Positions 1-10,254 are shown, counted from the first letter of the stretch. The stretch: DNA of 64,000 nucleotides from Leptodactylus fallax (GCA_947044405.1 CAMRHE010000197.1:930001-994000), one strand, 5' to 3'. Numbers and translations are program-made. The notes: generated by a model from the letters alone, not told the origin.

Positions 1-1041
1 GTGACATAGCAGGGGGTCCTGAGTCTCACACAACACAGCGCCACCTAGTGAGCCTCACACATGCATTATACCTCCCATAGGATTGAATAGTAACCAAATG
101 TCCAATGGGAGGACATCGCCTGGGAAAAGGGGAGGAGTCAGCTGATCACTGGGTCCCCATGGTAATACCCCTGCAGGAAGGTCCTGCGTGTGAGGAGTTA
201 GAAGTGTGGAGTGCTAGGAGGAGGAGGTGAGGAGATAAGTGTGATGTCCTGTGAAGAAAGCAGTGAGTTTAGTGCAGGAATCTCAAGTCCTAGACAGGCC
301 CAGGAAGGTTGGAGAGCTGACATACTCCAGCTATTCAGAAGATCCTGTCCCCTGTCTGCCTAGCCATCGCCCTGAAGGAAGTCAAGCATCATCATCTTGT
401 CAGCATGAGACTGTGGAGAGAACATTCTGGAACACGTGCTCCATAGCCAGTATCACAGGATCCAGGGGCCAAGGCCAGACCTGTGGAATATCCTGCCACC
501 CTGACTATTGCACCCCGAAACTCTGAGCTATCAGGACCACATAACGTGAGTGGGGAATATTATGTACTAGTATCATGGTGGGCATCCTCCTATGAGCCAA
601 ATAGGAGCCCAGACGCACCTTAGGGCTGTAACACTGAAGTATAAGGGGCTAGGAACACCTTTCATCAAGTCTACCCTGCACCCCAGGACTTTGCTGTGTC
701 ACCAGGCGTACCCCGTTGTTTTGTATTGAAGAAACTGTTTAAGCATTTGTGCCTCCACACCCATGGAAGTAAAAGTTCAACTTTACAACCGTTACTGTGT
801 CTGACTCTGCACCGACAACATCAGGGCGCCCCAAACACCACCAGTCGGCACAGTATAGGGGAAGCGCCCCGGGGGAACAATCACCACCAACATTTGTGCA
901 GCCCCCTCATCACCGGTACCAGTGGTGGTAACGTGGGACAGCACCAGCGCTGCGCCCTCGTGCCCAGAGACCGTGACAAGTCTGCGCTGTTTGCACCCCC
1001 GCAATCCCAACTGCAGCGTTACCTTCCATCTGGTCACCGCA
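1..1041 (+). repeat. 5' LTR of gypsy element (partial)
   Basis: Matches 7176-8216 almost base for base. It ends in CA at 1041, where the two copies diverge. The missing start would correspond to 7095-7175. Short open frames inside it are present identically in both LTRs and are not genes. Confidence 0.93.
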
Positions 1042-1049
1042 AGAAAAAC

Positions 1050-1067
1050 TGGCGTCACGAACAGGAT
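1050..1067 (+). other. Primer-binding-site-like sequence
   Basis: TGGCGTCACGAACAGGAT lies eight bases after the LTR end, the usual place for the minus-strand primer tRNA to anneal. It resembles the lysine-tRNA type of site but is not identical. Assigning the tRNA would need the organism's tRNA set. Confidence 0.5.
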
Positions 1068-1665
1068 ACGGGTGTGTGCCCTAAAGACTGTCCTCTCAGT
1101 GTGTTACAGCCCTGGAAGAGTTAAAACGCCCAGGACTTGTTTGCTGCGCCACATCGCTGTGTAAGAACGCCCACAAAGGGTTAACTGTACCTTGCAAAAG
1201 TGTGGGAGATTTTTAGCACTGCCCATGAGGCCAGGAGACCCATCTGCCGCCATCTTAGGAGAGCCCAGAATGCTGAGCGCAATGCTCCAGCGCACCCATA
1301 CAAGAAAGTGAAAGGCGAACGTGCCAGCGCCATTTCTGACTCTCCGGTGCCACATCACCGTCCCTGCTGTGCACCGCTGATCTCTGGTCCACGCTGCAGT
1401 TGCTGTCAGTGAGTACTGTACCTCCCTGTCCTTGTCTTCAGTCCTCCCACGGCCCCAGCGAGTGTTTTCCGTGTACAGTGTCCGTGGGGAGTGCCACCAT
1501 TAAAGAGGGGGAGCACACCGTCAGCCTGCATCACAGTGACTCTGTTAATAGCTACAGCATTCTTAAAGGGACAGCATTCCAAGTTGTAGTCTCCATTCCC
1601 TGCCAGCAAGCAGTTGAGTTTCTTAAAGAGACGGCGACCTAATTCCAGTCATACTTGCAAACAAC

Positions 1666-2754
1666 ATGACTGAGCAAAGTGACATTGTGCCGTCTGTTTC
1701 TAGTGATCCAGCAGTGCCCATGGCGAGCAGCCTACCATTCTCCATGCCATTTTACCCTGGCGCACCATGGCTGCCGTGCTACAAAGGGGAGGCGCATACC
1801 CTCAGGGACTTTCGTGAGAAGATGCTGTCTCTCTTCCAGTTCTATCCTCTGAATACAGAACAGCAGATACAGATCCTGCTGGGCCAGCTTGAGGGTGCTG
1901 CAGCTAGGGAGGTCAAATCCTGGCCTGCCTCTGACAAAAGAACCCCTGGGCAAATTCTGGACAAACTCCAGGTGAACTTTGACGTGCGATCTGTCTCCGA
2001 GGTAAAGATGCGCTTCTTTTCCAGACGACAACTACCTGGTGAGACCCTGCGGGACTATGCTTTATCCCTCCAAGAGGCGTTCAGAGCTGTGGTGCAAGTG
2101 GATCCACGTGAAAATGTGGACTCTGATAAAATCTTGCTTGACCGCTTCATAGAAGGGGCGGGTACCACATTGCTCCAGAGTCAGTTGCGAATGCTTGCTG
2201 CACAACATCCCAGCATCACGTTTGCTGACTTCAAGGCCCTTGCCATCCAGGTCTTGGGACAGGAGCAGCCCCAGCCGAGCCCAGTCATCTGTGCTCCCTC
2301 ACCTGGACCCTCAACAAGCATCGCTCCAGTTGTCCTGTCACTACCTCTGGGTACCTCACCTGCTGCCCAAACTGCGCCGACTACACCAGCAGACTCCAGA
2401 GATGACCTTCTGGCCCGAGTGGATCATCTGACCCGTGCCATGGAATAGATCACCGTCCGTCTAGATCGTCTGACCCAGGCGTCTTCATCGTCCAGTGATC
2501 CTTTGCGAAGTCTCAACATCTCACCTGAGTCGCCGCCCAGACGTCCGTCTTCAGTGAAACCTCCGCAGAGTGAGAGGCCATACTGTACCTATTGCCATAG
2601 ATATGGACACACCAGGCCTCGGTGTTTTCAGTTAAACGGGCCACCCCCGAGGCAGCGGGCCGCCCCTCGGGAGGAAAGAAGAAGGGCCCAGGTGAATCTT
2701 CAGTGCCATTGTCACGCTTCGTCTCAGCCTGCCCACACATCACAATCCGGGTGA
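1666..2754 (+). CDS. gag: Gag polyprotein of gypsy element, with one in-frame TAG
   Basis: Structural protein that would form the capsid particle and bind the RNA. The first ATG of the frame is at 1666. The N-terminal ~200 residues look like a retrotransposon capsid domain (LRDFREKM, GETLRDYALSL). A heptad-like stretch follows, then a zinc knuckle of pattern CX2CX4HX4C (CTYCHRYGH) at about 2578-2625. A TAG at 2446-2448 interrupts the frame between capsid and zinc knuckle. The same frame then stays open to 2754. With so few other defects the stop looks like a single recent substitution, though readthrough cannot be excluded. The 3' end overlaps pol in the -1 frame. Confidence 0.85.
2631..2689 (+). 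promoter_or_regulatory. Putative -1 ribosomal frameshift signal at gag-pol overlap
   Basis: The heptamer G TTA AAC (2631-2637) is in register with the gag codons, directly after the zinc knuckle. It has the X XXY YYZ-like form used in -1 slippage; GUUAAAC is a known natural slippery site. After an 8-base spacer, CCCGAGG (2646-2652) can pair perfectly with CCTCGGG (2665-2671). Loop bases GGGCC (2657-2661) can pair with GGCCC (2685-2689), allowing an H-type pseudoknot. Slippage would join gag to the pol frame at 2631, which is open from there to 6689. Confidence 0.72.
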
Positions 2755-5700
2755 ACGGCGTCCCTCTGACAGCGTTGGTGGACACTGGATCTCAGGTAAC
2801 AACCCTGCGCAAGCAGGTGTTCCTTGAACATTGGGACTTAGGTGTGTTGAATAGAACACCTGACACATGGATAAATCTGTGTGCCAGCAATGGACAGCCC
2901 ATACCACAGCAGGGTTATTGGGAACCCACTATCCAGATTGGGGACTTGAAACTGCCTAGACAGGGTGTAATTGTCACTGATGTAGAGGATGATAGGTTTG
3001 CAGTTGTAATATTAGGCATGAATGTTTTACGCCATTGCTTTGCAGAAGTGTTGGATGCCTTGCATGCCTCTCTCCTTACAGCTTCTCCCAGTGACCAGCA
3101 GACCATTCAGCGGGCCATTCGTGTACTCAATGCCCAGCACAAGTTCGCCAACAAACAAGGTGAAATTGGTCGAGTCCGGATCCAAGATACCCGTCCAGTA
3201 ACCCTACAGCCTGGAACAGAAACTATGGTGTGGTGCCGTGCCCGTCCGGGCATAGAAAATCAGGACTACGAGGCCTTGCTACAACCCATACAGGTAGATG
3301 GCCAACCACTTGTCATGGCTGCCCGCAGCCTTGTCACAGTTTCCAATGGACGTGTTCCTGTCCGCTTAGTCAACTTGGGCGATGCTCCCGTGAACCTCCA
3401 CAAGTTCCACTCTGTGGCCCTGCTACACCGGTTAGCACCAGAAGACATTCTCTCTGGTGATTCTACCGCCACACAGCATTCCACCCAAGCTGCTGAGAAC
3501 ATTCAGAATGGAGCCACGAAGTCCTGGTGGGATGAATTGAACGTGGGAGACGCCAATACCCCTATAGAGCACATCAATGGGGTTCGCAATGTGGCCAAGC
3601 GTTACCAACAGGCATTCAGCAAACACCCATTGGACTTTGGTAAGACCACGACCATACAACATCGCATTCTGACTGGTAACCACCATCCAATCAAGGAGCG
3701 TCACCGTCCAATACCACCAGCGATGTACCAACCGGTGAAAAAGTTGATCCAAGAGATGCGAGATGCTGATGTCATCCGGGAGAGTAACAGCCCCTGGGCA
3801 GCCCCGCTAGTCCTTGTCAAGAAGAAAGACGGAACCCTACGATTTTGTGTGGACTATCGTAAACTCAACAATGTCACGCACAAAGACGCATACCCATTGC
3901 CGCGGATTGAGGAATCTCTAACGGCTTTGGGATCAGCTACCTGTTTCTCGACCCTGGACTTAACCAGTGGATACTGGCAAGTCCCTATGGCGCCTGAAGA
4001 TCGTGAAAAGACTGCGTTTACGACCCCGATGGGACTCTTTGAATTCAATAGTATGCCATTTGGGCTATGTAATGCCCCAGCCACATTCCAACGGCTTATG
4101 GAGAGGTGCCTCGGCCATGAGAATTTCCAGAGTGTGCTACTGTACCTGGACGATGTTATTGTATTCTCCCGGACATACCAAGAACACCTTCGTCACCTGT
4201 CCGAGGTATTCAAGGTACTTATACAGCACGGCCTAAAGTTGAAGCCCTCCAAGTGCTACCTGTTGAAACCCCAAGTTCACTACCTTGGGCATGTCGTGAG
4301 CGCACAAGGCGTCCAACCTGATCCTGAAAAGATCACTGCAGTCCAGAACTGGCGAAGACCAACTACCGTCAAAGAAGTCCGAAGCTTCCTTGGATTCGCA
4401 GGTTACTACCGGCGTTTCATACCACACTTCGCCCAAGTAGCCGAGCCTCTGAACGAGTTGTTGCGCGGTTGTCCCAGAGAAAACTACAACCGAAAGCTTC
4501 CGGTAGACTGGACAGCGCGTCAAGAGGAAGCCTTTCAAGTGCTTAAAGCACTTCTGACGCAACCACCAATTCTAGCCTATCCCGACTACAGTCAGCCATT
4601 CCGCTTGTACACAGATGCAAGTCACCAAGGTTTGGGTGCAGTGTTGTCCCAGGTTCAGGACAACAAAGAGCGAGTCATCGCCTACGCCAGCAGGAGTCTG
4701 AGAGGCGCGGAGAAGAACGACCAGAACTATAGTTCTTTCAAACTCGAACTTCTGGCGCTTGTCTGGGCCGTGACAGAGAAGTTTAAAGACTACCTGGCTG
4801 CCACACCCTTTACCGTGTACAAAGATAACAATCCGTTGGCGCATCTGGACACTGCTCGACTGGGAGCCCTTGAACAACGGTGGGCCTCAAGACTCGCGAA
4901 TTACAAGTTCTCTGTCAAGTATCGCAGTGGCAAGTCCAACGCTAACGCTGATGCACTCTCAAGGTTGCCTGTGGGAGAAGAACCACCCCGAGAAGACATC
5001 TGGGAAGAGGTGGAGATGCCACCATTCTACAACAAGTTTTCCCAACAGGTTGCTATTGGTGTCCCTGTAGAAGGAGAACCTCTGGCGAAAACAGCTGCCG
5101 AATCCCTCCAGGAGCCATCTCTGTGGAAAACGTTCCAAGAAGAGAGCAGAGTTTTAGGAGAATTGTCAGATTTCCTGCTTACAGGAAGAATACCAACCCG
5201 TGTAAAGAGAGGTCTTCATGACGTGGAATTAAAACGCCTTTGGCGACAGAGGAAGCGCCTGTTTGTCCAACGAGGCCTTCTACATAGAAACACTCTTGAT
5301 CCTGTCACAGGTGAAAGGCTTCATCAGATCCTCGTACCAAGAAGAGACGCACAGATGATACTTGAGGCGTATCATGACAGATCTGGTCACTTCGGGGTAC
5401 AAAAGACCGAAGCTACCATCCGTCGTCGCTTCTATTGGGTTGGGATGAGGAGTGACATTGAGAGTTGGTGCCGAGAGTGTCCCGCCTGTAGTATCACCAA
5501 GGAAGGTCGAAGAGATCAGAAGGCCCCTCTACATCCAATTAAGACTCAAAAGCCGTGTGAAATTGTTGCTCTGGACCATGTGAAGTTGGGTCCCACACGT
5601 TCCGGCTACAGCTACGCTCTGACAATGGTGGATCATTACTCCAAGTTCCTTGTCATCGTGCCTGTCAGAGATCTTACAGCAAGAACTATGGCTGAGACCT

Positions 5701-6689
5701 TCTACGCAGAGTTTGTCCGCCATTACGGTTGTCCTGAGCATATCCTCACCGACCGTGGATCGGCGTTTGAATCCCAATTGTTCCGTGAGCTGTGTCAGTT
5801 CCAAGACTGCAAGAAGTTGCGAACCACAGCGTATCACCCTCAAGGGAATGGTATGTGCGAGAAGGCAAATCAAGTGATCATCGGCATGCTAAGAACAGCC
5901 GCAGTTACACCTGGTGTTGAGTGGCCTGAGCGTATCAAGGACTTGGCCTATATTTACAACAACACACCCCAAACATCTACGGGATACGCACCATTTTATC
6001 TAATGTTTGGAAGACAAGGTCAACTTCCTTCAGACTTAACCCTTGGTGTGAAGGTCCCTGACACCATCAATCCACTACCCATAACAGACTGGGTTGTTGA
6101 ACACCGCCGACGTATGGAGGAAGCTAAAGAGATAGTTGAAACGCGCATGGATGAGGTTCGTAGGAGACAACAGGAGGATTACAACCATCACGCCCATGCA
6201 GCGCCCCTGAAAGTTGGCGACTGTGTATGGTTAAGGAATAACCATCGGAATGGGAAATTGGATCCATTCTGGGAGAAAGAACCATACAGTGTCATCTCCA
6301 TACCATATCCTGAATCCGACGTGTATGAGATCTCTAAACCTGGGAGACAGCCCCAAGTAGTACACCGAAACCGTCTGAAGCTGTGCCTTAAAGAAGGACT
6401 ACCCACAGAGGTGCCCCCAGCTGAGACAATGAGTACAGAGATCTTGTCACCTTCTGAAGCGAAAGAGAGACCCCCAACGTTAACTGAGCTTATGTGGGCG
6501 CCTAAACTACTACCATTTAGCTGTTACCCACCAATTGCTCTAGTGCAAGAGAACCCTTCGACAGATGATTTAATTGATTTCAGTGACTCTGTTCCTGATT
6601 CAAATCTCGTTCCACTTAGGCGTTCTGAGCGTACCACAAAAGGCATACCTCCAACACGCTATAGTGATGCCATGGCTGTCCTTGGGTAA
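2631..6689 (+). CDS. pol: Pol polyprotein: protease, reverse transcriptase, RNase H, integrase
   Basis: About 1350 residues, uninterrupted, read in the -1 frame relative to gag. There is no ATG in a sensible position, so expression by frameshifting is likely. Counting from 2622, the aspartic protease motif LVDTGSQ is near residue 54. The RT has YLDD at about 508 with SPWAAPLVLVKKKDG upstream. RNase H has YTDAS at about 664. Integrase has a zinc-binding HX-H-CX2C region ending near 950 (CRECPAC), then the catalytic triad LDHV, TDRGSAF (about 1043) and E (about 1079), with 35 residues between the last two. The C-terminus has a GPY/F-like region (PYSVISI, VHRNRLKL). No chromodomain was recognised. 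All catalytic motifs look present. Confidence 0.93.
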   Translation, partial: VKRATPEAAGRPSGGKKKGPGESSVPLSRFVSACPHITIRVNGVPLTALVDTGSQVTTLRKQVFLEHWDLGVLNRTPDTWINLCASNGQPIPQQGYWEPTIQIGDLKLPRQGVIVTDVEDDRFAVVILGMNVLRHCFAEVLDALHASLLTASPSDQQTIQRAIRVLNAQHKFANKQGEIGRVRIQDTRPVTLQPGTETMVWCRARPGIENQDYEALLQPIQVDGQPLVMAARSLVTVSNGRVPVRLVNLGDAPVNLHKFHSVALLHRLAPEDILSGDSTATQHSTQAAENIQNGATKSWWDELNVGDANTPIEHINGVRNVAKRYQQAFSKHPLDFGKTTTIQHRILTGNHHPIKERHRPIPPAMYQPVKKLIQEMRDADVIRESNSPWAAPLVLVKKKDGTLRFCVDYRKLNNVTHKDAYPLPRIEESLTALGSATCFSTLDLTSGYWQVPMAPEDREKTAFTTPMGLFEFNSMPFGLCNAPATFQRLMERCLGHENFQSVLLYLDDVIVFSRTYQEHLRHLSEVFKVLIQHGLKLKPSKCYLLKPQVHYLGHVVSAQGVQPDPEKITAVQNWRRPTTVKEVRSFLGFAGYYRRFIPHFAQVAEPLNELLRGCPRENYNRKLPVDWTARQEEAFQVLKALLTQPPILAYPDYSQPFRLYTDASHQGLGAVLSQVQDNKERVIAYASRSLRGAEKNDQNYSSFKLELLALVWAVTEKFKDYLAATPFTVYKDNNPLAHLDTARLGALEQRWASRLANYKFSVKYRSGKSNANADALSRLPVGEEPPREDIWEEVEMPPFYNKFSQQVAIGVPVEGEPLAKTAAESLQEPSLWKTFQEESRVLGELSDFLLTGRIPTRVKRGLHDVELKRLWRQRKRLFVQRGLLHRNTLDPVTGERLHQILVPRRDAQMILEAYHDRSGHFGVQKTEATIRRRFYWVGMRSDIESWCRECPACSITKEGRRDQKAPLHPIKTQKPCEIVALDHVKLGPTRSGYSYALTMVDHYSKFLVIVPVRDLTARTMAETFYAEFVRHYGCPEHILTDRGSAFESQLFRELCQFQDCKKLRTTAYHPQGNGMCEKANQVIIGMLRTAAVTPGVEWPERIKDLAYIYNNTPQTSTGYAPFYLMFGRQGQLPSDLTLGVKVPDTINPLPITDWVVEHRRRMEEAKEIVETRMDEVRRRQQEDYNHHAHAAPLKVGDCVWLRNNHRNGKLDPFWEKEPYSVISIPYPESDVYEISKPGRQPQVVHRNRLKLCLKEGLPTEVPPAETMSTEILSPSEAKERPPTLTELMWAPKLLPFSCYPPIALVQENPSTDDLIDFSDSVPDSNLVPLRRSERTTKGIPPTRYSDAMAVLG

Positions 6690-7094
6690 AAGAGGTTAAC
6701 TGTCTCTGCTTCTGTATATATGTTATTCCTGCTCTGATTACATTAATGTTTTTCCTGTGTGTATATACAGTATATATATAATATCTTGCCATGTAATATA
6801 GTATTTACATTTATATGCAACAATCCAAGCCATAGTGCCTGGCTCACCGAGCCAAGGAAGTTCTGTTACCCCATTGCGGTATGGACATTCGTGCGAGAGT
6901 GCCTACTCTTACTTACAGAAAGGACTGTTTATTGTTTCTCAGAGAGACTCTCATGATAATGGACACTCACAAAATTTGTGCCAGAGAGCCTCTGGACCCA
7001 TTTGCACTTTATTCGTATTTATTAACGTTATGTTACATTTCTCACCTTCACCCCAGCCCGTCGCCGAGGTCGGCTCAGTGAAAGAGGGGGAGTA
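6690..7094 (+). other. Post-pol spacer and polypurine tract
   Basis: About 400 non-coding bases between pol and the 3' LTR. The last stretch, GTGAAAGAGGGGGAGTA (7078-7094), is the polypurine tract where plus-strand synthesis would start. The LTR begins TGTGGC at 7095. Confidence 0.8.
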
Positions 7095-8216
7095 TGTGGC
7101 ATCCCAGAGCTGGCTATGGCTGGGCTGAGGGTGATCTCTGTGCATTGTATTATTTCCTGTTGCTTCATAGCCTGTGTGACATAGCAGGGGGTCCTGAGTC
7201 TCACACAACACAGCGCCACCTAGTGAGCCTCACACATGCATTACACCTCCCATAGGATTGAATAGTAACCAAATGTCCAATGGGAGGACATCGCCTGGGA
7301 AAAGGGGAGGAGTCAGCTGATCACTGGGTCCCCATGGTAATACCCCTGCAGGAAGGTCCTGCGTGTGAGGAGTTAGAAGTGTGGAGTGTTAGGAGGAGGA
7401 GGTGAGGAGATAAGTGTGATGTCCTGTGAAGAAAGCAGTGAGTTTAGTGCAGGAATCTCAAGTCCTAGACAGGCCCAGGAAGGTTGGAGAGCTGACATAC
7501 TCCAGCTATTCAGAAGATCCTGTCCCCTGTCTGCCTAGCCATCGCCCTGAAGGAAGTCAAGCATCATCATCTTGTCAGCATGAGACTGTGGAGAGAACAT
7601 TCTGGAACACGTGCTCCATAGCCAGTATCACAGGATCCAGGGGCCAAGGCCAGACCTGTGGAATATCCTGCCACCCTGACTATTGCACCCCGAAACTCTG
7701 AGCTATCAGGACCACATAACGTGAGTGGGGAATATTATGTACTAGTATCATGGTGGGCATCCTCCTATGAGCCAAATTGGAGCCCAGACGCACCTTAGGG
7801 CTGTAACACTGAAGTATAAGGGGCTAGGAACACCTTTCATCAAGTCTACCCTGCACCCCAGGACTTTGCTGTGTCACCAGGCGTACCCCGTTGTTTTGTA
7901 TTGAAGAAACTGTTTAAGCATTTGTGCCTCCACACCCATGGAAGTAAAAGTTCAACTTTACAACCGTTTCTGTGTCTGACTCTGCACCGACAACATCAGG
8001 GCGCCCCAAACACCACCAGTCGGCACAGTATAGGGGAAGCGCCCCGGGGGAACAATCACCACCAACATTTGTGCAGCCCCCTCATCACCGGTACCAGTGG
8101 TGGTAACGTGGGACAGCACCAGCGCTGCGCCCTCGTGCCCAGAGACCGTGACAAGTCTGCGCTGTTTGCACCCCCGCAATCCCAACTGCAGCGTTACCTT
8201 CCATCTGGTCACCGCA
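7095..8216 (+). repeat. 3' LTR of gypsy element
   Basis: 1122 bases, TGTGGC...CCGCA, directly after the polypurine tract. The copy at 1-1041 matches it with four visible substitutions. It ends at 8216, and unrelated coding-like sequence follows. Confidence 0.93.
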
Positions 8217-8965
8217 GAATCTAAAAGAGAAGAATTGGATCGATTGCAGCAGTCTTTATCCAATACTGAACAGTCAGCATCTGCACTATCTTCAAAGCTG
8301 GCAGCACTAGAAGATGAGAAGGACTCATTGCAGAGCCTGTTAACCTCTAAAGAATCAGAGCTGTTATCCATGAAAAACGTGACTCAAGAGAGAGAGAGTC
8401 TTTATTCAACCAAGAGCAAGATAAGAGAGCTACTGAGATACGGGGCTTGAATAAAAGACTTGACAAAAAGTCTGCAGATGAGCAGAAGCTTTATCAGAAG
8501 ATGTTGGATGATCAATTCAATATAATTCAGGGAACAGTGGGGGAAGCAGAAAATATCATCCAGGATGCTGACCTGACAAATGTTAGAAGAACGCTGCAGA
8601 ATATCCTAGAATTAGGAGGCATAGTGGATAAAGAGATGGCATCTACATCTGCTGCCATAAAAGATGTCAGGAAGATTGAGGAAGTTCTGCAAGTTGCAAT
8701 AGTAAAAACTGAGATGGAGGCTGTGCAGAAAAATGTGGCAATGAAGAAAGTTCTGGAGCTGGAATCAGAGATTTGTGCGCTACAGAAGGCATTAGAATTG
8801 GAGAAAGCTGCCAGCATAGAGGCAGAGAAAGCAGAGCCATTAAGGCAGCCAGAACATGTAACCAAAAAGCATCTGGGTACTGACAGTAAAAACTGTGATG
8901 TTGAAAACTTGGTATCCCAGGTGTTAGCACAGAGAATGAAAATAACTTGGAGAATGTTGAGATGA
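8217..8965 (+). pseudogene. HIP1/HIP1R-like coiled-coil and actin-binding fragment, intronless
   Basis: Cellular HIP1-family proteins link clathrin coats to actin. This piece begins with a coiled coil (ELDRLQQ, LAALEDEKDSL), then a stretch resembling the family's MLDDQF..GTVGEAENIIQDA region. It continues with LQNILELG, VDKEMASTSAAI (start of the I/LWEQ talin-like domain) and a C-terminal VLELE helix. The order matches HIP1R, but long stretches between these landmarks are missing. The frame shifts once in a GA run near 8389-8402 and ends at TGA 8963-8965. It looks like a spliced, internally deleted mRNA copy. The start is cut by the gypsy insertion. The family call is from memory of conserved motifs. 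Confidence 0.62.
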
Positions 8966-9906
8966 TGATATCACCAGCTCCTGTACTGTCAGAAAGGAGT
9001 TGGCACGAAAATTCTTGCAATCTATCACAGTTCCGCAACATGCCTCCAGGAAGTTATGCGTATGAGAAAGAGGAGGTAAGACTAGAGTATGGAAGTGGTT
9101 CTCCTGCTGCCGTACAGGTGTGGAAGCATTATACAGAAACCATTCCAAAATATGATGTAGCAGTCGTTAAAGACATACCAGAAAATGTAGTTCAGTGTGA
9201 TCTATTTTGTGAGGGTGTTCTGTATGGTCCTCAGGGAGAAGGAGAAGATATTGCGGTACCGAGCTTGTGTATCTCAAACAAAGAGGAGAGCAAGCAGCCT
9301 ATGTCTCATAAACTTCTAAGCCTTGATGGTGATGGCAAAGTTTGCTTTGAGATGAAGGTTACGGAAAAAGTACCCGTGAAACAGTTATACTCTAAAGACA
9401 TTGATGTGCATGAAGTACGTGTTATTTGGTCTCTGAGGTCCTGTGGATTTACGATAGGTGAAGATGAAGATTCTTACGGCTATTTACTAAAGAGATCAAA
9501 GTCATGCAATGGGATGGATGAAGACTATGGCGAGAAATGTGATGAAAATGATGTGATTCCCTGTATGGTGAATTGTGAAGGTGATAAAGCAAAACTTTCC
9601 TTTGCACAGAATGGTCAGGATCTTGTTGTAGCAGTTAAAGTGATGAGAAACCGGAAATGTCGAGTAACCGGAATTTGGAAGAAGAGACCGCCAGATTGGG
9701 ACTTCTGGAGAGACACTGGACAGGCATGCATGGTTGAAGAGGGACTTCGTCATAGGATGTCTCGTCCCATTGTAGCTCACCCCATGGGTAGTGAGCTGAG
9801 GGGGAGGGTATGTGAGTATGTGAACCTAGAGGGCGCTAGGGAGCAACCCAGACCCAGGCCCAGGCCAGAAAAGGCTCTCAGCCACGCCTTTGGGTGGTGC
9901 GCGTAA
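8962..9906 (+). CDS. Open frame with hnRNP U-like SPRY domain
   Basis: About 314 codons from the first ATG of the frame, without a stop, in a different frame from the HIP1-like piece. Roughly residues 125-215 match the SPRY domain of hn[59 protein letters not shown]. In the host gene this domain is spread over several exons; here it is continuous, implying an RNA intermediate. N-terminal ([17 protein letters not shown]) and C-terminal ([13 protein letters not shown]) parts are not recognised. The last ~30 codons run through the polypurine tract into the LTR, so the native protein end is lost. Whether it is expressed is unknown. Confidence 0.62.
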   Translation: MMISPAPVLSERSWHENSCNLSQFRNMPPGSYAYEKEEVRLEYGSGSPAAVQVWKHYTETIPKYDVAVVKDIPENVVQCDLFCEGVLYGPQGEGEDIAVPSLCISNKEESKQPMSHKLLSLDGDGKVCFEMKVTEKVPVKQLYSKDIDVHEVRVIWSLRSCGFTIGEDEDSYGYLLKRSKSCNGMDEDYGEKCDENDVIPCMVNCEGDKAKLSFAQNGQDLVVAVKVMRNRKCRVTGIWKKRPPDWDFWRDTGQACMVEEGLRHRMSRPIVAHPMGSELRGRVCEYVNLEGAREQPRPRPRPEKALSHAFGWCA

Positions 9907-10245
9907 CTCCAGAAGGCTGGAGTATTCTGCAGGGATCAGGAGATGGTGGATCAGCCAAGGACAGAGAGAGACGGTCTATCCCAGAAGGGCTGGGGTCCAC
10001 AGGGGACTGTTGCTGGAGCTGAGCAGTAGTCAGGCTAGTTAGGGGCTCAAGGAGTCAGTTAGTGCCCTAACTGTGGCCTAGATTTTTGTTATTTTGTTAT
10101 GTTGCACGTAAGCTGAATAAAGCCCGTTTATTTTTACACTTGGACCGTCTGAACGCTATCTATCCGGCGCCCAGTACCACGAACCACCGCTGTCCGGACC
10201 AGGAGTCTGCCGCCATTTTGAGACTAGTCCCCCCAAGTTGTCACA
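9811..10245 (+). repeat. LTR of the gene-carrying retroelement
   Basis: Starts TGTGAGTATGTGAACC and ends TTGTCACA. It contains a poly(A) signal AATAAA near 10116 and the segment GGCGCCCAGTACC. It is clearly related to the solo LTR at 57637-58016 (same start, poly(A) region and end), which fixes its borders. It is followed by ATATA and then Kolobok coding sequence on the other strand. Confidence 0.75.
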
Positions 10246-10254
10246 ATATATATA

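Larger units (their letters stand above)
1..8216 (+). mobile_element. Ty3/gypsy LTR retrotransposon, young, 5' end cut by window
   Basis: The element has an LTR at each end, a primer-binding-like site, gag, pol in the order protease-RT-RNase H-integrase, and a polypurine tract. RT before integrase is the Ty3/gypsy order. The 5' LTR lacks its first 81 bases, which lie upstream of the window (window base 1 matches base 7176 of the 3' LTR). Over the shared 1041 bases the LTRs differ, by eye, at only four sites (69, 214, 603, 794), so insertion was recent. The 3' flank is the HIP1-like captured sequence at 8217, so this copy landed inside another retroelement. Gag carries one in-frame stop; pol looks intact. 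Confidence 0.93.
8217..10245 (+). mobile_element. 3' part of an LTR retroelement carrying cellular gene pieces
   Basis: From 8217 the sequence reads as intronless pieces of two cellular proteins (HIP1/HIP1R-like, then hnRNP U-like). It ends in a purine-rich tract (GCTGAGGGGGAGGG, 9796-9809) directly followed by an LTR at 9811. The LTR start is defined independently by the solo copy at 57637, which has target duplications. So the gene-derived sequence appears to be the internal body of a non-autonomous LTR element. The right flank (10246 on) is Kolobok transposase coding sequence; upstream the element is split by the gypsy. No gag or pol of this element is visible. The tie between body and LTR rests on adjacency plus the polypurine tract. 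Confidence 0.65.

Noticed and set aside
251..526. Open frame of 91 codons, repeated identically at 7426-7701
   Set aside because: It lies inside both LTRs of the gypsy element and has no recognisable domain; the identity reflects LTR identity.
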